64,000 nucleotides of DNA from Gallionella sp. (GCA_030645535.1 JAUSNM010000029.1:62001-126000); one strand, 5' to 3'; shown: positions 40,937 to 50,540, counted from the stretch's first letter. Numbers and translations: made by a program. Notes: generated by a model from the letters alone, not told the origin.

Positions 40937-41782
40937 ATGATTAATCTCTACACAAGGCGCCGCATCGCCAACGCAACCGGATTGTCCGTTGCGGTATTAG
41001 CCATGGGCTTCGGCCTGTTCTGGTTATGCTGGATATTATGGACCCTGCTGGATCACGGTCTGCCCGCGCTCACCTCGGCCGTGTTTACGAAAATGACCCC
41101 GCCGCCCGGCAGTACGGGCGGCCTGCTCAATGCCATCTTCGGCAGTCTGATGATGACGGTCATCGGCACCCTGATCGGCACGCCGATCGGCATTCTGGCC
41201 GGCACCTATCTGGCGGAATTCGGCCAGCGCGGCTGGCTGGCTCCGGTCACACGCTTCATCAACGACATCTTGCTGTCCGCGCCTTCCATCGTCATCGGCC
41301 TGTTTGTCTATGAAGTGTATGTCGTTCATGTCAGACACTTCTCCGGTTGGGCAGGAACCATTGCCCTGGCTATTATTGTCATTCCGATTGTGATACGCAC
41401 CACCGAGAACATGTTGCGACTGGTGCCTTCAACCTTGCGCGAAGCCGCCGCAGCGCTTGGTGCGCCGCAATGGAAAATCATCAGCTTTGTGACCTTGCGT
41501 GCTGCCCGCGCCGGCATCATCACCGGCATCATGCTGGCCATCGCGCGCATCAGTGGCGAAACCGCACCGCTGTTGTTCACCGCGCTCAACAATCAGTTCT
41601 GGAGTGACAACATGAACCAGCCGATGGCCAATTTGCCGGTCGTCATCTTCCAGTTTGCAATGAGTCCATACACCGACTGGCAGAATCTGGCCTGGGCGGG
41701 CGCGCTGCTGATTACCTTTAGTGTACTGACGCTCAATATCCTGGCGCGTGTACTGTTCCGTCAAAGTGCTTCAACACATTAA
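40937..41782 (+). CDS. pstA: Phosphate ABC transporter permease PstA
   Basis: The second permease of the phosphate importer, 281 residues with about six membrane helices. Typical parts are [17 protein letters not shown], the [16 protein letters not shown] segment and the EAA loop [18 protein letters not shown]. It is three bases from pstC and 12 bp before pstB. Confidence 0.97.
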   Translation: MINLYTRRRIANATGLSVAVLAMGFGLFWLCWILWTLLDHGLPALTSAVFTKMTPPPGSTGGLLNAIFGSLMMTVIGTLIGTPIGILAGTYLAEFGQRGWLAPVTRFINDILLSAPSIVIGLFVYEVYVVHVRHFSGWAGTIALAIIVIPIVIRTTENMLRLVPSTLREAAAALGAPQWKIISFVTLRAARAGIITGIMLAIARISGETAPLLFTALNNQFWSDNMNQPMANLPVVIFQFAMSPYTDWQNLAWAGALLITFSVLTLNILARVLFRQSASTH

Positions 41783-41794
41783 CAAGGCCTCACA

Positions 41795-42568
41795 ATGAAC
41801 GCTGAAAACATCGCTAAACCAAGAGTCGTCGTCAAAGATCTCAACTTCTTTTACGGCAAATATCGCGCACTCAAAGATATCAATCTGGACATCGCCGAAA
41901 AGAAGGTTACCGCCTTCATCGGCCCGTCCGGCTGCGGAAAATCCACGCTGCTGCGCACCTTCAACCGTATGTATCAGCTCTACCCGCAGCAGACGGCCAC
42001 AGGCTCCATCATGCTCGACGGAGATAATATTCTTGATAAGCATCAAGATCTTAACAAGCTGCGCGCAAAAGTCGGCATGGTATTCCAGAAGCCCACCCCG
42101 TTCCCGATGTCCATTTATGACAACATCGCATTTGGCGTCAAGCTCTACCATAACCTCTCCAAGAATGACATGGACGAACGCGTTGAATGGGCATTGAAGA
42201 AGGCAGCCCTTTGGGGCGAAGTCAAAGACAAGTTGAAGCAAAGCGGTATGGGGTTATCCGGCGGTCAGCAACAACGCCTGTGCATCGCACGCGCAATCGC
42301 CGTCAAACCGGAAGTGCTGTTGCTGGATGAGCCGACTTCGGCGCTGGATCCGATTTCCACGGCTCACATCGAAAAGCTGATCGACGAGTTGAAGGAAGAT
42401 TTCACCATCGTCATCGTCACCCACAACATGCAACAGGCCGCGCGCGTATCCGATTACACCGCCTATATGTATCTGGGAGATCTGATCGAATTCGGCGATA
42501 CCAGCACCGTCTTTACCAATCCTGTACGCAAAGAGACTGAAGACTATATAACTGGTCGCTTTGGTTAA
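41795..42568 (+). CDS. pstB: Phosphate ABC transporter ATP-binding protein PstB
   Basis: The ATPase of the phosphate importer. The 257 residues contain Walker [10 protein letters not shown] (about 47-55), the signature LSGGQQQRL, Walker [13 protein letters not shown] and the H-loop His in VTHNM. It ends in the family's usual tail DYITGRFG. Remarkably, this C-terminal tail is encoded twice more just downstream at a 74-bp spacing. No phoU gene follows in this window. Confidence 0.97.
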   Translation: MNAENIAKPRVVVKDLNFFYGKYRALKDINLDIAEKKVTAFIGPSGCGKSTLLRTFNRMYQLYPQQTATGSIMLDGDNILDKHQDLNKLRAKVGMVFQKPTPFPMSIYDNIAFGVKLYHNLSKNDMDERVEWALKKAALWGEVKDKLKQSGMGLSGGQQQRLCIARAIAVKPEVLLLDEPTSALDPISTAHIEKLIDELKEDFTIVIVTHNMQQAARVSDYTAYMYLGDLIEFGDTSTVFTNPVRKETEDYITGRFG

Positions 42569-42716
42569 GCGAACAGTTATATAGCAGCGAAACAATCGAG
42601 TCTTATAGGCTGAGTTATTACATTACAGGTCGTTTTGGCTAAACATCCGGTTATGTAACAGTGAAACAAGTGGTTTATATAGGCTGAACTACGACATCAC
42701 GGGGCGCTTCGGCTAA
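42542..42716 (+). repeat. Tandem 74-bp repeats of the pstB 3' end
   Basis: The codons for Y-x-ITGRFG plus TAA end at 42568 (the real gene), at 42642 and at 42716, an exact period of 74 bp. In the downstream copies nearly every codon differs from pstB at the third base only (ATA/ATT/ATC, ACT/ACA/ACG, TTT/TTT/TTC). The conserved tail extends upstream as SET...YRL in both extra copies. Copies 1 and 2 each fold into a similar two-part hairpin. Copy 3 lacks the right arm. Confidence 0.9.
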
Positions 42717-42725
42717 CCTGAAATG

Positions 42726-42751
42726 AAAAAGCCCGGCATGCCGGGCTTTTT
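42726..42751. terminator. Bidirectional terminator between pstB and the glycine-zipper gene
   Basis: AAAAAGCCCGG and CCGGGCTTTTT pair perfectly around CATG. It serves both converging transcripts. Confidence 0.9.
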
Positions 42752-42766
42752 CAACACTGCGAACTG

Positions 42767-43474
42767 TTAATTGCGCTCGCCTGAACGATAGCGCCTGTCT
42801 TCCTGACGATAATCCTGAGGCTGATTGTAGCGGTTCGATTTTGTCTGATCCTGAATCAGGCTGATACCCACCTGAACCGTATTGCCGGGCTGATAGGGCA
42901 GTGTCGTTGTAGCCTCCTGACCGTTGTAGCGGTAAGTCACGGTATAACCCTTGATGACATCGCGATAATTTTCAACATCACGGCAGCGTTCGACCTGCGC
43001 TGTGCGCGGCTGATCTGGATTGGCAATCCGGTCACCTACCAACACACCCGCCAAGCCGCCTGCAGCCGTCGCCGCCTTGTTTCCGGAACCGCCACCGACC
43101 TGACTGCCAAGCAGTGCACCGGTTATCCCGCCTATTATGCTGCCCGTTGCCGAGCGGTTGCTGTCCGGGTTGGATATGCGATCACCCACCACAGCTCCTG
43201 CTACCGCACCCGCACCCGTGGCAACCGTGCTGCCATGCCCGCCACCGACCTGGCTACCCAGCAGACCACCTGCCACACCTCCGACCACCGCGCCCCCCAT
43301 GGAACGCTCTCTGGGCGCGCTCTGCACGCTTTCGTTCCAGCACTCGCGTCGCGGTTCATTGATGCGTTCATAAATCGGCGTACTGGAGACGACTCTCGCT
43401 GTATCTACAAAATCAGCCGCATTGGCCGAACTATACAAGGCAACAAGGCTCAACATCAACAGACTCTTTTTCAT
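42767..43474 (-). CDS. Secreted glycine-zipper protein
   Basis: A 235-residue envelope protein starting at MKKSLLML behind GGGGGAG, with a signal peptide ending near ANA-AD. The centre holds two glycine-zipper (2TM) units of about 45 residues, both of the form GG.VGG..G.LLGSQVGGG followed by VGDRI.NPD. A C-terminal domain with CRDVENYRDVIKGYTVTYRYNG follows, resembling the SlyB/17-kDa-antigen group of outer-membrane-associated proteins. There is no lipobox Cys. The function is unknown. Confidence 0.8.
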   Translation of the reverse strand: MKKSLLMLSLVALYSSANAADFVDTARVVSSTPIYERINEPRRECWNESVQSAPRERSMGGAVVGGVAGGLLGSQVGGGHGSTVATGAGAVAGAVVGDRISNPDSNRSATGSIIGGITGALLGSQVGGGSGNKAATAAGGLAGVLVGDRIANPDQPRTAQVERCRDVENYRDVIKGYTVTYRYNGQEATTTLPYQPGNTVQVGISLIQDQTKSNRYNQPQDYRQEDRRYRSGERN

Positions 43475-43490
43475 TTTCAAAACTCCCCCA

Positions 43491-43690
43491 ACGGGCATGG
43501 CACATAAGCCAACCCTGATAGAAATACTCGCATGCCCGTTTCCCTGATGAAACAACTAGCCATTCCACCAGGCAAACACAAAACGGTTGCCATGTGGCTG
43601 GTTATCTCCTCAACCCTCCCCCCAAACGGGGAAGGTGGACAAGGTCTCACTACGCGAGCCCCACATTCATTGTCCGCATTTCCGGAACGG
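43491..43690. repeat. ACGGGCATGGCA dispersed repeat, copy 3
   Basis: It starts with ACGGGCATGGCA directly upstream of the glycine-zipper gene's ribosome-binding site, carries the inverted GCATGCCCGTTTCCCTGATG, and has CTCAACCCTCCCC, an AACGGGGAAGGTGG arm and CTACGCGAGCCCCACATTCA further on. These match the modules at 25474 and 47527 in order. Confidence 0.7.
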
Positions 43691-43736
43691 TATTATGACT
43701 ACACTTTTGCCGATGGGTTCAACAAATCAAAAAATG

Positions 43737-43912
43737 AAGAGTGGAGAGTGGAGAGTGGAGAAGGGAGAAGGGACTCGAATCCTGAATCCTGAACGTAGCG
43801 GTCGCAGCGTTAGCTGCGGGAACCGCACGGCCTACCTCTTGATTCAGGAGCTGACACTTCAGTGCCTCTTGCTCCGTGGGAAGACCCTTGCGATCTTGCG
43901 GCATGAATCCTA
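43737..43912. repeat. Composite element: GAGTGGA/GAAGGGA and AATCCTG heptamers plus hairpin core
   Basis: GAGTGGA units pass into GAAGGGA and then GAATCCT units (43739-43790). A core follows, containing CGCAGCGTTAGCTGCG and ending in GTGGGAAGACCCTTGCGATC (43876-43895), and GAATCCT recurs at 43905-43911 against the dedA stop. No gene is present from 43475 to 43909. Confidence 0.85.
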
Positions 43913-44551
43913 AACTGACCGCTGGCGATGGCGTACAAATCCGACCATCGCTGGCAGGAAAGACACCAGAATCACGCCGAGAATAATCAGGGTAAGGTTG
44001 TTTTTAACGACAGGAATATTGCCGAAAAAATAACCCGCCAACGTCAGGCTGCCTATCCACGCGAAGCTGCCCAGCGCGCTATACAACACGAACAGTCGAT
44101 AACGCATCAGGCCTACGCCGGCAACAAAGGGGGCAAACGTGCGGATAATGGGCATGAAACGGGCAAAGAGAATCGTCTTTCCACCGTGCTTCTGATAAAA
44201 AACATGAGTCTTGTCCAGATGTTCACGCTTGAGAAATTTACCCTCAAGGCGCATGAACAAACGCATGCCGATCAGACGACCGACCCAGTAGTTGGTGTTG
44301 TCGCCGCTGAAGGCTGCCAGCATCAAAATTGGCATCAGCCATTGCAGTTGCAACGCATCCATGCCGCACAAGGCGCCAGCAACAAACAGCAATGAATCGC
44401 CGGGCAGGAAAGGCGCGAACACCAGCCCTGTCTCGGCGAAAATAATCATGAATAGTATGGCATAGACCCACACGCCATAGTCCTGCACCAGGGCCATCAG
44501 GTGGGTATCCAGATGCAGGACGAGGTCAATCAGGGTAGTGAGCAATTCCAA
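43910..44551 (-). CDS. DedA family membrane protein
   Basis: A 213-residue integral membrane protein of the DedA (SNARE-associated/VTT) family, whose members include flippases for undecaprenyl phosphate and phosphatidylethanolamine. Family motifs present are FAETGLVFAPFLPGDSLLF (about 40-58), GDNTNYWVGRLIG and the RFMPIIRTFAPFVAGVG segment with its conserved arginines. It is downstream of secF on the same strand. Confidence 0.92.
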   Translation of the reverse strand: MELLTTLIDLVLHLDTHLMALVQDYGVWVYAILFMIIFAETGLVFAPFLPGDSLLFVAGALCGMDALQLQWLMPILMLAAFSGDNTNYWVGRLIGMRLFMRLEGKFLKREHLDKTHVFYQKHGGKTILFARFMPIIRTFAPFVAGVGLMRYRLFVLYSALGSFAWIGSLTLAGYFFGNIPVVKNNLTLIILGVILVSFLPAMVGFVRHRQRSV

Positions 44552-44573
44552 AGCGAATCCAATTCAAATTTAG

Positions 44574-44640
44574 CGGGTAGCTAGTAGCCTGTGGATAGTC
44601 GCTGTCAGCTACTTGCTACTCGCCACCAGCTACAGGCTGT
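44574..44640. repeat. Degenerate AGCTACT heptamer tract behind secF
   Basis: GGTAGCT, AGTAGCC and AGTCGCT on the left, and AGCTACT, TGCTACT, CGCCACC and AGCTACA on the right, in 7-bp phase and inverted to each other. The tract starts right after the secF stop. Confidence 0.75.
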
Positions 44641-44643
44641 TTT

Positions 44644-45576
44644 TTACGGCAGCACTTCTTCGGCTTCGACTTTTTCAGGCTTGATGAAGTCTTCACGCGA
44701 CACGCCCAGCCACAGCAGTATCGGACTGGCAACCAAGACCGAAGAATAGATGCTGAACAGAATCCCGATCGTCAGTGCCATCGCGAAATAATGCAGCGTC
44801 TCGCCGCCCAGGAATAACATCGCGCCCACCATCATCTGGGTGCAACCGTGGGTGATGATGGTGCGTGACATGGTGCGCGTGATCGCGTTGTCGATGATTT
44901 CAGTCACTTCCGCTTTGCGCATCTTGCGGAAATTTTCACGGATACGGTCAAACACGACCACCGATTCATTCACCGAATAACCCAGCACCGCCAATACTGC
45001 CGCCAGCACCGACAACGAGAATTCCCATTGGAAAAAGGCGAAGAAGCCGAGGATGATCACCACGTCATGCAAATTGGCGATGATCGCGGACAAGCCGAAC
45101 TTCCATTCGAAGCGTATCCACAGATAACCTACGATACCTAAACTGACCAGCAACAGCGCCATCGCACCGTTCTCGATCAGATCTTTCCCCACCTGGGGAC
45201 CTACGAATTCGACGCGGCGAATTTCCACGCTGGCATCCTGCTGGCGCAAGGCAGCCATCACCTGCTCGCTCAACTTGGCACCGGCGACGTTTTGCTTGAG
45301 CGGCACCTGAATCAACACGTCATGGCTGGAGCCGAAATTCTGCACCAGAACATCCGGCAGACTGGCAAGTGCCAGTTGTTCACGAACTTTGACCAGGTCG
45401 GCGGGTTGTACGTAATGCACCTCCATCACCGTACCACCTGTGAAGTCCACCCCAAAATTCAGCCCTTTTGTGGCGAGAAAAAACACCGCAAACAGGAACG
45501 TCACCAGCGAAATTGCCGTGGTGTAACGTCCGTAGCTCATGAACGGGATATCGCGCTTAATCCTGAAAAATTCCAT
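44644..45576 (-). CDS. secF: Protein translocase subunit SecF
   Basis: SecF works with SecD to drive proton-motive-force-dependent late steps of Sec export. The 310-residue protein starts MEFFRIKRDIPFM and has six membrane helices with a first periplasmic domain. The signatures GVDFTGGTVMEVHY, GYSVNESVVVFDRIREN and RTIITHGCTQMMVGAMLFLGG are intact. It follows secD by 102 bp. Confidence 0.97.
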   Translation of the reverse strand: MEFFRIKRDIPFMSYGRYTTAISLVTFLFAVFFLATKGLNFGVDFTGGTVMEVHYVQPADLVKVREQLALASLPDVLVQNFGSSHDVLIQVPLKQNVAGAKLSEQVMAALRQQDASVEIRRVEFVGPQVGKDLIENGAMALLLVSLGIVGYLWIRFEWKFGLSAIIANLHDVVIILGFFAFFQWEFSLSVLAAVLAVLGYSVNESVVVFDRIRENFRKMRKAEVTEIIDNAITRTMSRTIITHGCTQMMVGAMLFLGGETLHYFAMALTIGILFSIYSSVLVASPILLWLGVSREDFIKPEKVEAEEVLP

Positions 45577-45594
45577 TTTTTTTCCTTAATTTTC

Positions 45595-45677
45595 CCCCTC
45601 TCTCCAACTCTCTCCCCTCATGGAGAGAGAGCAATCGTTCCCTCGCCCGAAAGCGGGAGAGGGCCAGGGAGAGGGTT
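45595..45677. repeat. Palindromic CCCTCTCTCC...GGGAGAGGG repeat between secD and secF
   Basis: CCCTCTCTCC and CTCTCTCCCC on the left face GAGAGAG, GGGAGAGGG and GGGAGAGGG on the right, around a CGCCCGAAAGCGGG hairpin. Palindromes of this kind are common intergenic repeats in proteobacteria. It probably forms an RNA foldback within the secDF message. Confidence 0.7.
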
Positions 45678-45678
45678 A

Positions 45679-47490
45679 TTAACCGATAGACACGTTAGTC
45701 AAACGGGCGCGGCGTCCGTAAACCAGATTCACGATGCCGCGTGACACCAGCACCGAACTGAACATCGAAGTCAGAATACCCAGACACAGCACGACCGCAA
45801 AACCCTTGATCGGACCCGAGCCAAACAGGAACAGCGCGATACCGGCGATCAGATTGGTGATATTCGAGTCGACGATGGTGGCGAACGCATTTTCATACCC
45901 TGCATTGATGGCCGCCTGCGGCGAAATCCCGTTGCGCAGTTCTTCGCGAATCCGCTCGTTGATCAATACGTTTGAGTCAATCGCCATACCGAGTGTCAGC
46001 GCGATACCGGCCATGCCCGGCAGCGTCAGTGTCGCCTGCAGCATGGACAACAACGCGATCAGCAACAGCAAGTTCGCCGCCAGCGCCAGCACGGAGATTG
46101 TGCCGAACATCAGGTAGTAAGCAACCATGAACACCGCGATCATCATGAAACCGATCTTGGTGGAATTGAAACCGCGCGAGATATTGTCCGCACCCAGGCT
46201 AGGTCCCACGGTGCGCTCTTCGACGATTTCCATTGGAGCCGCCAGCGCACCGGCACGCAGCAGCAGCGCGGTATCCTGCGCTTCTTCCGTGCTCATCTTG
46301 CCGCTGATCTGCACACGGCCTCCGCCAATTTCTTCGCGGATAACAGGCGCCGTGACGATTTCGCCCCTGCCTTTTTCAAACAGGATGATCGCCATGCGCT
46401 TGCCGACATTTTCACGGGTCGCATCCTTGAATTTACGCGCGCCCACACCGTCCAGATTGATGTGCACGGCAGCCTCGTTGTTACTATTATCGAAACCGGG
46501 CTGTGCGTCATTGATGCGCTCACCGGTCAGCATCACCTGCTTTTTCACCAGCAAGGTGTTGCCTTCACGGTCCTTGAACATCTCGGTGCCGAACGGAGCC
46601 ACCCCGCCGGCTGTCACCTGGTGTTCATCATCCACCATGCGCACTTCCAGTGTCGCTGTGCGTCCCAGAATATCCTTGGCACGCGCCGTGTCCTGCACGC
46701 CGGGCAACTGCACCACCACGCGGTCCGCGCCCTGCTGCTGAATCACAGGCTCGGCCACACCCAGTTCATTGACACGGTTACGCAGCGTCAGCAGATTTTG
46801 CTGCACCGCCGATTCCTGAATGCGGTGTTCGGCTTCCGGCTTCAACGCGGCTTGCAGCAGGAATTCGCCGCCCAGGTCTTTTTCGGTCAGCGTGTAATCG
46901 GCAAAGCGCTGTTTGAGCTGTGTCTCGCCCTTCGTTCTTGCAGCCGTATCGCGGAATTTCACCAGCAACAGATTGCCCTCGCGACTCACGCCTGAATAGG
47001 CGACATTTTCTTCACGCAATGCGCTGCGAATATCGCCGGTTGCCGCATCCAGCGCCTTGTCCAGCGCCGCTTTCATGTCTACCTGCAACAGAAAATGCAC
47101 ACCGCCGCGCAAGTCCAGTCCGAGATACATCGGCAAGGCATGCATATTGGTCAGCCACTGCGGCGAACGCGGCAGCAAATTGAGCGCCACCACGTAGTCT
47201 TCACCCAGTTGGGCTTTAAGCACATCTTTGGCTTTGAGCTGCAAATCCGTATCGGCAAAACGCGCCTTGATGCTCGAGCCGTCCAGCGAGACCATTTCAG
47301 CGTTGAGGTTGGCCGCCTTGAGCGCAGCTTCCACGCGACCCAGCAAGGCAATATCCGCTTTCATGCTGGCACGCAACGGCAAAATTTGCACGGCGGGCGA
47401 TTCACCAAAGAAATTCGGCAAGGTGTAAATCAGGCCGGCCAGCAACACGACCAGAATCAGCAGATATTTCCACAGCGGGTAACGGTTCAT
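45679..47490 (-). CDS. secD: Protein translocase subunit SecD
   Basis: The partner of SecF in the SecDF-YajC complex. The 603 residues have an N-terminal membrane helix, a large periplasmic P1 region with the conserved GLDLRGGVHFLLQVD, and five C-terminal helices with GMAIDSNVLINERIREEL. It lies between yajC and secF as in most proteobacteria. A dispersed repeat separates it from yajC. Confidence 0.97.
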   Translation of the reverse strand: MNRYPLWKYLLILVVLLAGLIYTLPNFFGESPAVQILPLRASMKADIALLGRVEAALKAANLNAEMVSLDGSSIKARFADTDLQLKAKDVLKAQLGEDYVVALNLLPRSPQWLTNMHALPMYLGLDLRGGVHFLLQVDMKAALDKALDAATGDIRSALREENVAYSGVSREGNLLLVKFRDTAARTKGETQLKQRFADYTLTEKDLGGEFLLQAALKPEAEHRIQESAVQQNLLTLRNRVNELGVAEPVIQQQGADRVVVQLPGVQDTARAKDILGRTATLEVRMVDDEHQVTAGGVAPFGTEMFKDREGNTLLVKKQVMLTGERINDAQPGFDNSNNEAAVHINLDGVGARKFKDATRENVGKRMAIILFEKGRGEIVTAPVIREEIGGGRVQISGKMSTEEAQDTALLLRAGALAAPMEIVEERTVGPSLGADNISRGFNSTKIGFMMIAVFMVAYYLMFGTISVLALAANLLLLIALLSMLQATLTLPGMAGIALTLGMAIDSNVLINERIREELRNGISPQAAINAGYENAFATIVDSNITNLIAGIALFLFGSGPIKGFAVVLCLGILTSMFSSVLVSRGIVNLVYGRRARLTNVSIG

Positions 47491-47526
47491 AACGACCTCT
47501 AATGTATTGCGTGCGACACGGCTCTA

Positions 47527-47641
47527 ACGGGCATGGCAAGAATGCCGCCCCTGACAATGAAATTCGCGATGTTCGCGTCCTCAATCCCCTCCCGCAAGCG
47601 GGCGCGGAGGCAAACGAATCGCTGCGCGAATTTCATGTTAT
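47527..47641. repeat. ACGGGCATGGCA dispersed repeat, copy 2
   Basis: ACGGGCATGGCAAGAATGCC is followed by CCTCAATCCCCTCCCGC, GCGGGCGCGGAGGC and CTGCGCGAATTTCATGTTAT. These are the same modules, in the same order, as at 25474-25650. It fills the yajC-secD gap. Confidence 0.75.
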
Positions 47642-47650
47642 CGAGCGTGC

Positions 47651-47977
47651 TTACTTGATGGATTTGATGGTGCCCTTAGGCAATACAGCCTGAATCGCAG
47701 TCTTTTGCACGGTCACTTCCAGATTTTCAGCCAGCTCCACACCGACATATTGCTCAAAAACCTTGGTAACGCGGCCCAACTCACCACCCACCGTCACGAC
47801 TTCATCGCCGCGCTGCAAGGCTTCGACCATGCCCTTGTGCTCTTTGGCGCGCGTCTGTTGCGGACGCAAAACCAGGAAATAAAATACCGCGACCAGTGCT
47901 ACCAGCGGCAAATATTCCATAAATCCGCCCTGTACCGACCCTGCCGCTGCTTCTGCATATGCATTACTGATAAACAT
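47651..47977 (-). CDS. yajC: Preprotein translocase subunit YajC
   Basis: YajC is a small single-span membrane protein of the SecDF complex. I use the start MFISNAYAEA (GGAG upstream), giving 108 residues. The membrane helix is YLPLVALVAVFYFLVLRPQQ, followed by the conserved RAKEHKGMVEALQRGDEVVT and GGELGRVTKV. It follows tgt in the queA-tgt-yajC-secD-secF operon. Confidence 0.96.
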   Translation of the reverse strand: MFISNAYAEAAAGSVQGGFMEYLPLVALVAVFYFLVLRPQQTRAKEHKGMVEALQRGDEVVTVGGELGRVTKVFEQYVGVELAENLEVTVQKTAIQAVLPKGTIKSIK

Positions 47978-48037
47978 TATTCTTGCTCCACGAATCAATC
48001 AAAGGGCGCGCATTCTAGCACGAAGCCTGTTACAGCT

Positions 48038-49204
<1,167 letters not shown>

Positions 49205-49214
<10 letters not shown>

Positions 49215-50230
49215 TTTTTTTCGATTAACATCGCATCGCCATAGCTGAAGAAGCGATATTGTTGCTCCACCGCGTGGCGATAGGCTGCACGCATCTCATC
49301 CATACCGCCAAACGCGCTCACCAGCATCAGCAGCGTGGACTTGGGCAGGTGAAAGTTGGTCAGCAACACATCCACCACACGGAATCGATAGCCAGGCGTG
49401 ATGAATATCCGAGTCTCGCCTGATCCCGCCTTCAATTCCCCTGCTGCTGCCGCACTCTCCAGCGCACGCAAACTGGTCGTACCCACCGCGATCACCCGCG
49501 CACCAATCGAATGCGCCTCTTCAATTGCATCCACCGTCGCCTGCGGGATTTCGTAGCACTCGCTGTGCATGGCATGCTCAGAGAGGAACTCTGCACGCAC
49601 CGGCTGAAAAGTTCCCGCCCCCACATGCAAGGTCACGTACGCAATTTTTACGCCCTTGTCCGTCAAGGCTTGCAGCATCGCATCGTCAAAGTGCAGCCCT
49701 GCGGTCGGCGCTGCCACAGCCCCCGAGGCGCGAGAGAACACCGTCTGGTAGCGCTCCTCGTCTTCATCCTCCGCCGCATGCGTGATGTAGGGCGGCAATG
49801 GAAGTCTGCCAAAACGCTCCAGCAACTCCAGCACGCTCTCTTCAGAGCAGAAGCGCAAATGGAAGAATTCACCCTCGCGACCCAGCACCTCAACGCTCAA
49901 CTCGCTAGCCAGCAACAGATAGCTGCCCGCGACAGGCGATTTGCTTGCGCGAACCTGAGCCAGCACCTCGTGATCGTTCAGCACGCGCTCCACCAGCACT
50001 TCAATCTTTCCGCCGCTGCGCTTGATGCCGAACAAACGCGCCTTGATCACGCGCGTGTCATTGAGCACCAGCACATCGCCCTGTTTAACCTTCTGCAATA
50101 AATCAACAAACTGGCGATCTTCCAGAATGCCGTCGTTTACGCACAGCAGGCGGCTGGCACCGCGCCGTTCGGGCGGATGCTGCGCAATCAGTCCATCTGG
50201 CAGGGCAAAATCAAATTCATCGGTACGCAT
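49205..50230 (-). CDS. queA: S-adenosylmethionine:tRNA ribosyltransferase-isomerase
   Basis: QueA transfers the ribosyl part of SAM to preQ1-modified tRNA to make epoxyqueuosine. I start it at [11 protein letters not shown], which matches other QueA proteins. A start five codons earlier (50245) is possible, and neither has a clear ribosome-binding site. Family segments present are [25 protein letters not shown] and AAPTAGLHF. The C-terminal NSR and the stop are encoded by a heptamer tract. It heads the tgt-yajC-secDF operon. Confidence 0.97.
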
Positions 50231-50308
50231 TAACGGAGCAGCCATTTTAACAAAGGCGCGATTGTAGTTGATCTGTGAAACTGTTTCATGGATAATGCGC
50301 AGCTCCTC

Positions 50309-50395
50309 GCCGGGGTGATGGAACTGGTAGACGTGCCGGACTCAAAATCCGGTGCCTGAAAGGGCGTGGGGGTTCGATTCCCCCCCCCGGCACCA
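50309..50395 (+). tRNA. tRNA-Leu (CAA anticodon)
   Basis: Acceptor GCCGGGG (50309-50315) pairs with CCCCGGC (50385-50391), with discriminator A and encoded CCA to 50395. The anticodon loop CTCAAAA gives CAA, reading UUG. The long variable arm is typical of class II leucine tRNA, and the T arm is GGGGG-TTCGATT-CCCCC. It is an intact gene followed by a terminator. Confidence 0.95.
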
Positions 50396-50399
50396 AATT

Positions 50400-50427
50400 A
50401 AAAAGACTGCTTAGGCAGTCTTTTTTT
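50400..50427 (+). terminator. Terminator of tRNA-Leu
   Basis: AAAAAGACTGC and GCAGTCTTTTTTT pair around TTAG directly after the tRNA. Confidence 0.9.
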
Positions 50428-50435
50428 CGTCCGGG

Positions 50436-50540
50436 GTAAGCGAAGCGCCTGCGCGCTTCGCCGGGGGAATCGAAGGGCATCCGATGCAGCAGATGCCGGG
50501 GTCGCACCTGTGTGACCGATTCCCCCCCGGCACCAAAATT
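50436..50540. repeat. Copies of the tRNA-Leu 3' end in direct and inverted orientation
   Basis: CGATTCCCCCCCGGCACCAA (50517-50536) repeats the 3' end of the tRNA (there with nine C instead of seven) together with the following AATTAAAAA. GCCGGGGGAATCG (50460-50472) is the same sequence inverted. A perfect CGAAGCGC hairpin (50441-50460) lies to the left, and GCCGGGG recurs at 50495. There is no full second tRNA. From 50571 to 50765 I see nothing but a presumed promoter region. Confidence 0.75.

Noticed and set aside
50495-50536. A second tRNA-Leu gene
   Set aside because: Only acceptor-like ends and part of the T arm are present. The D arm, anticodon arm and variable arm are missing.
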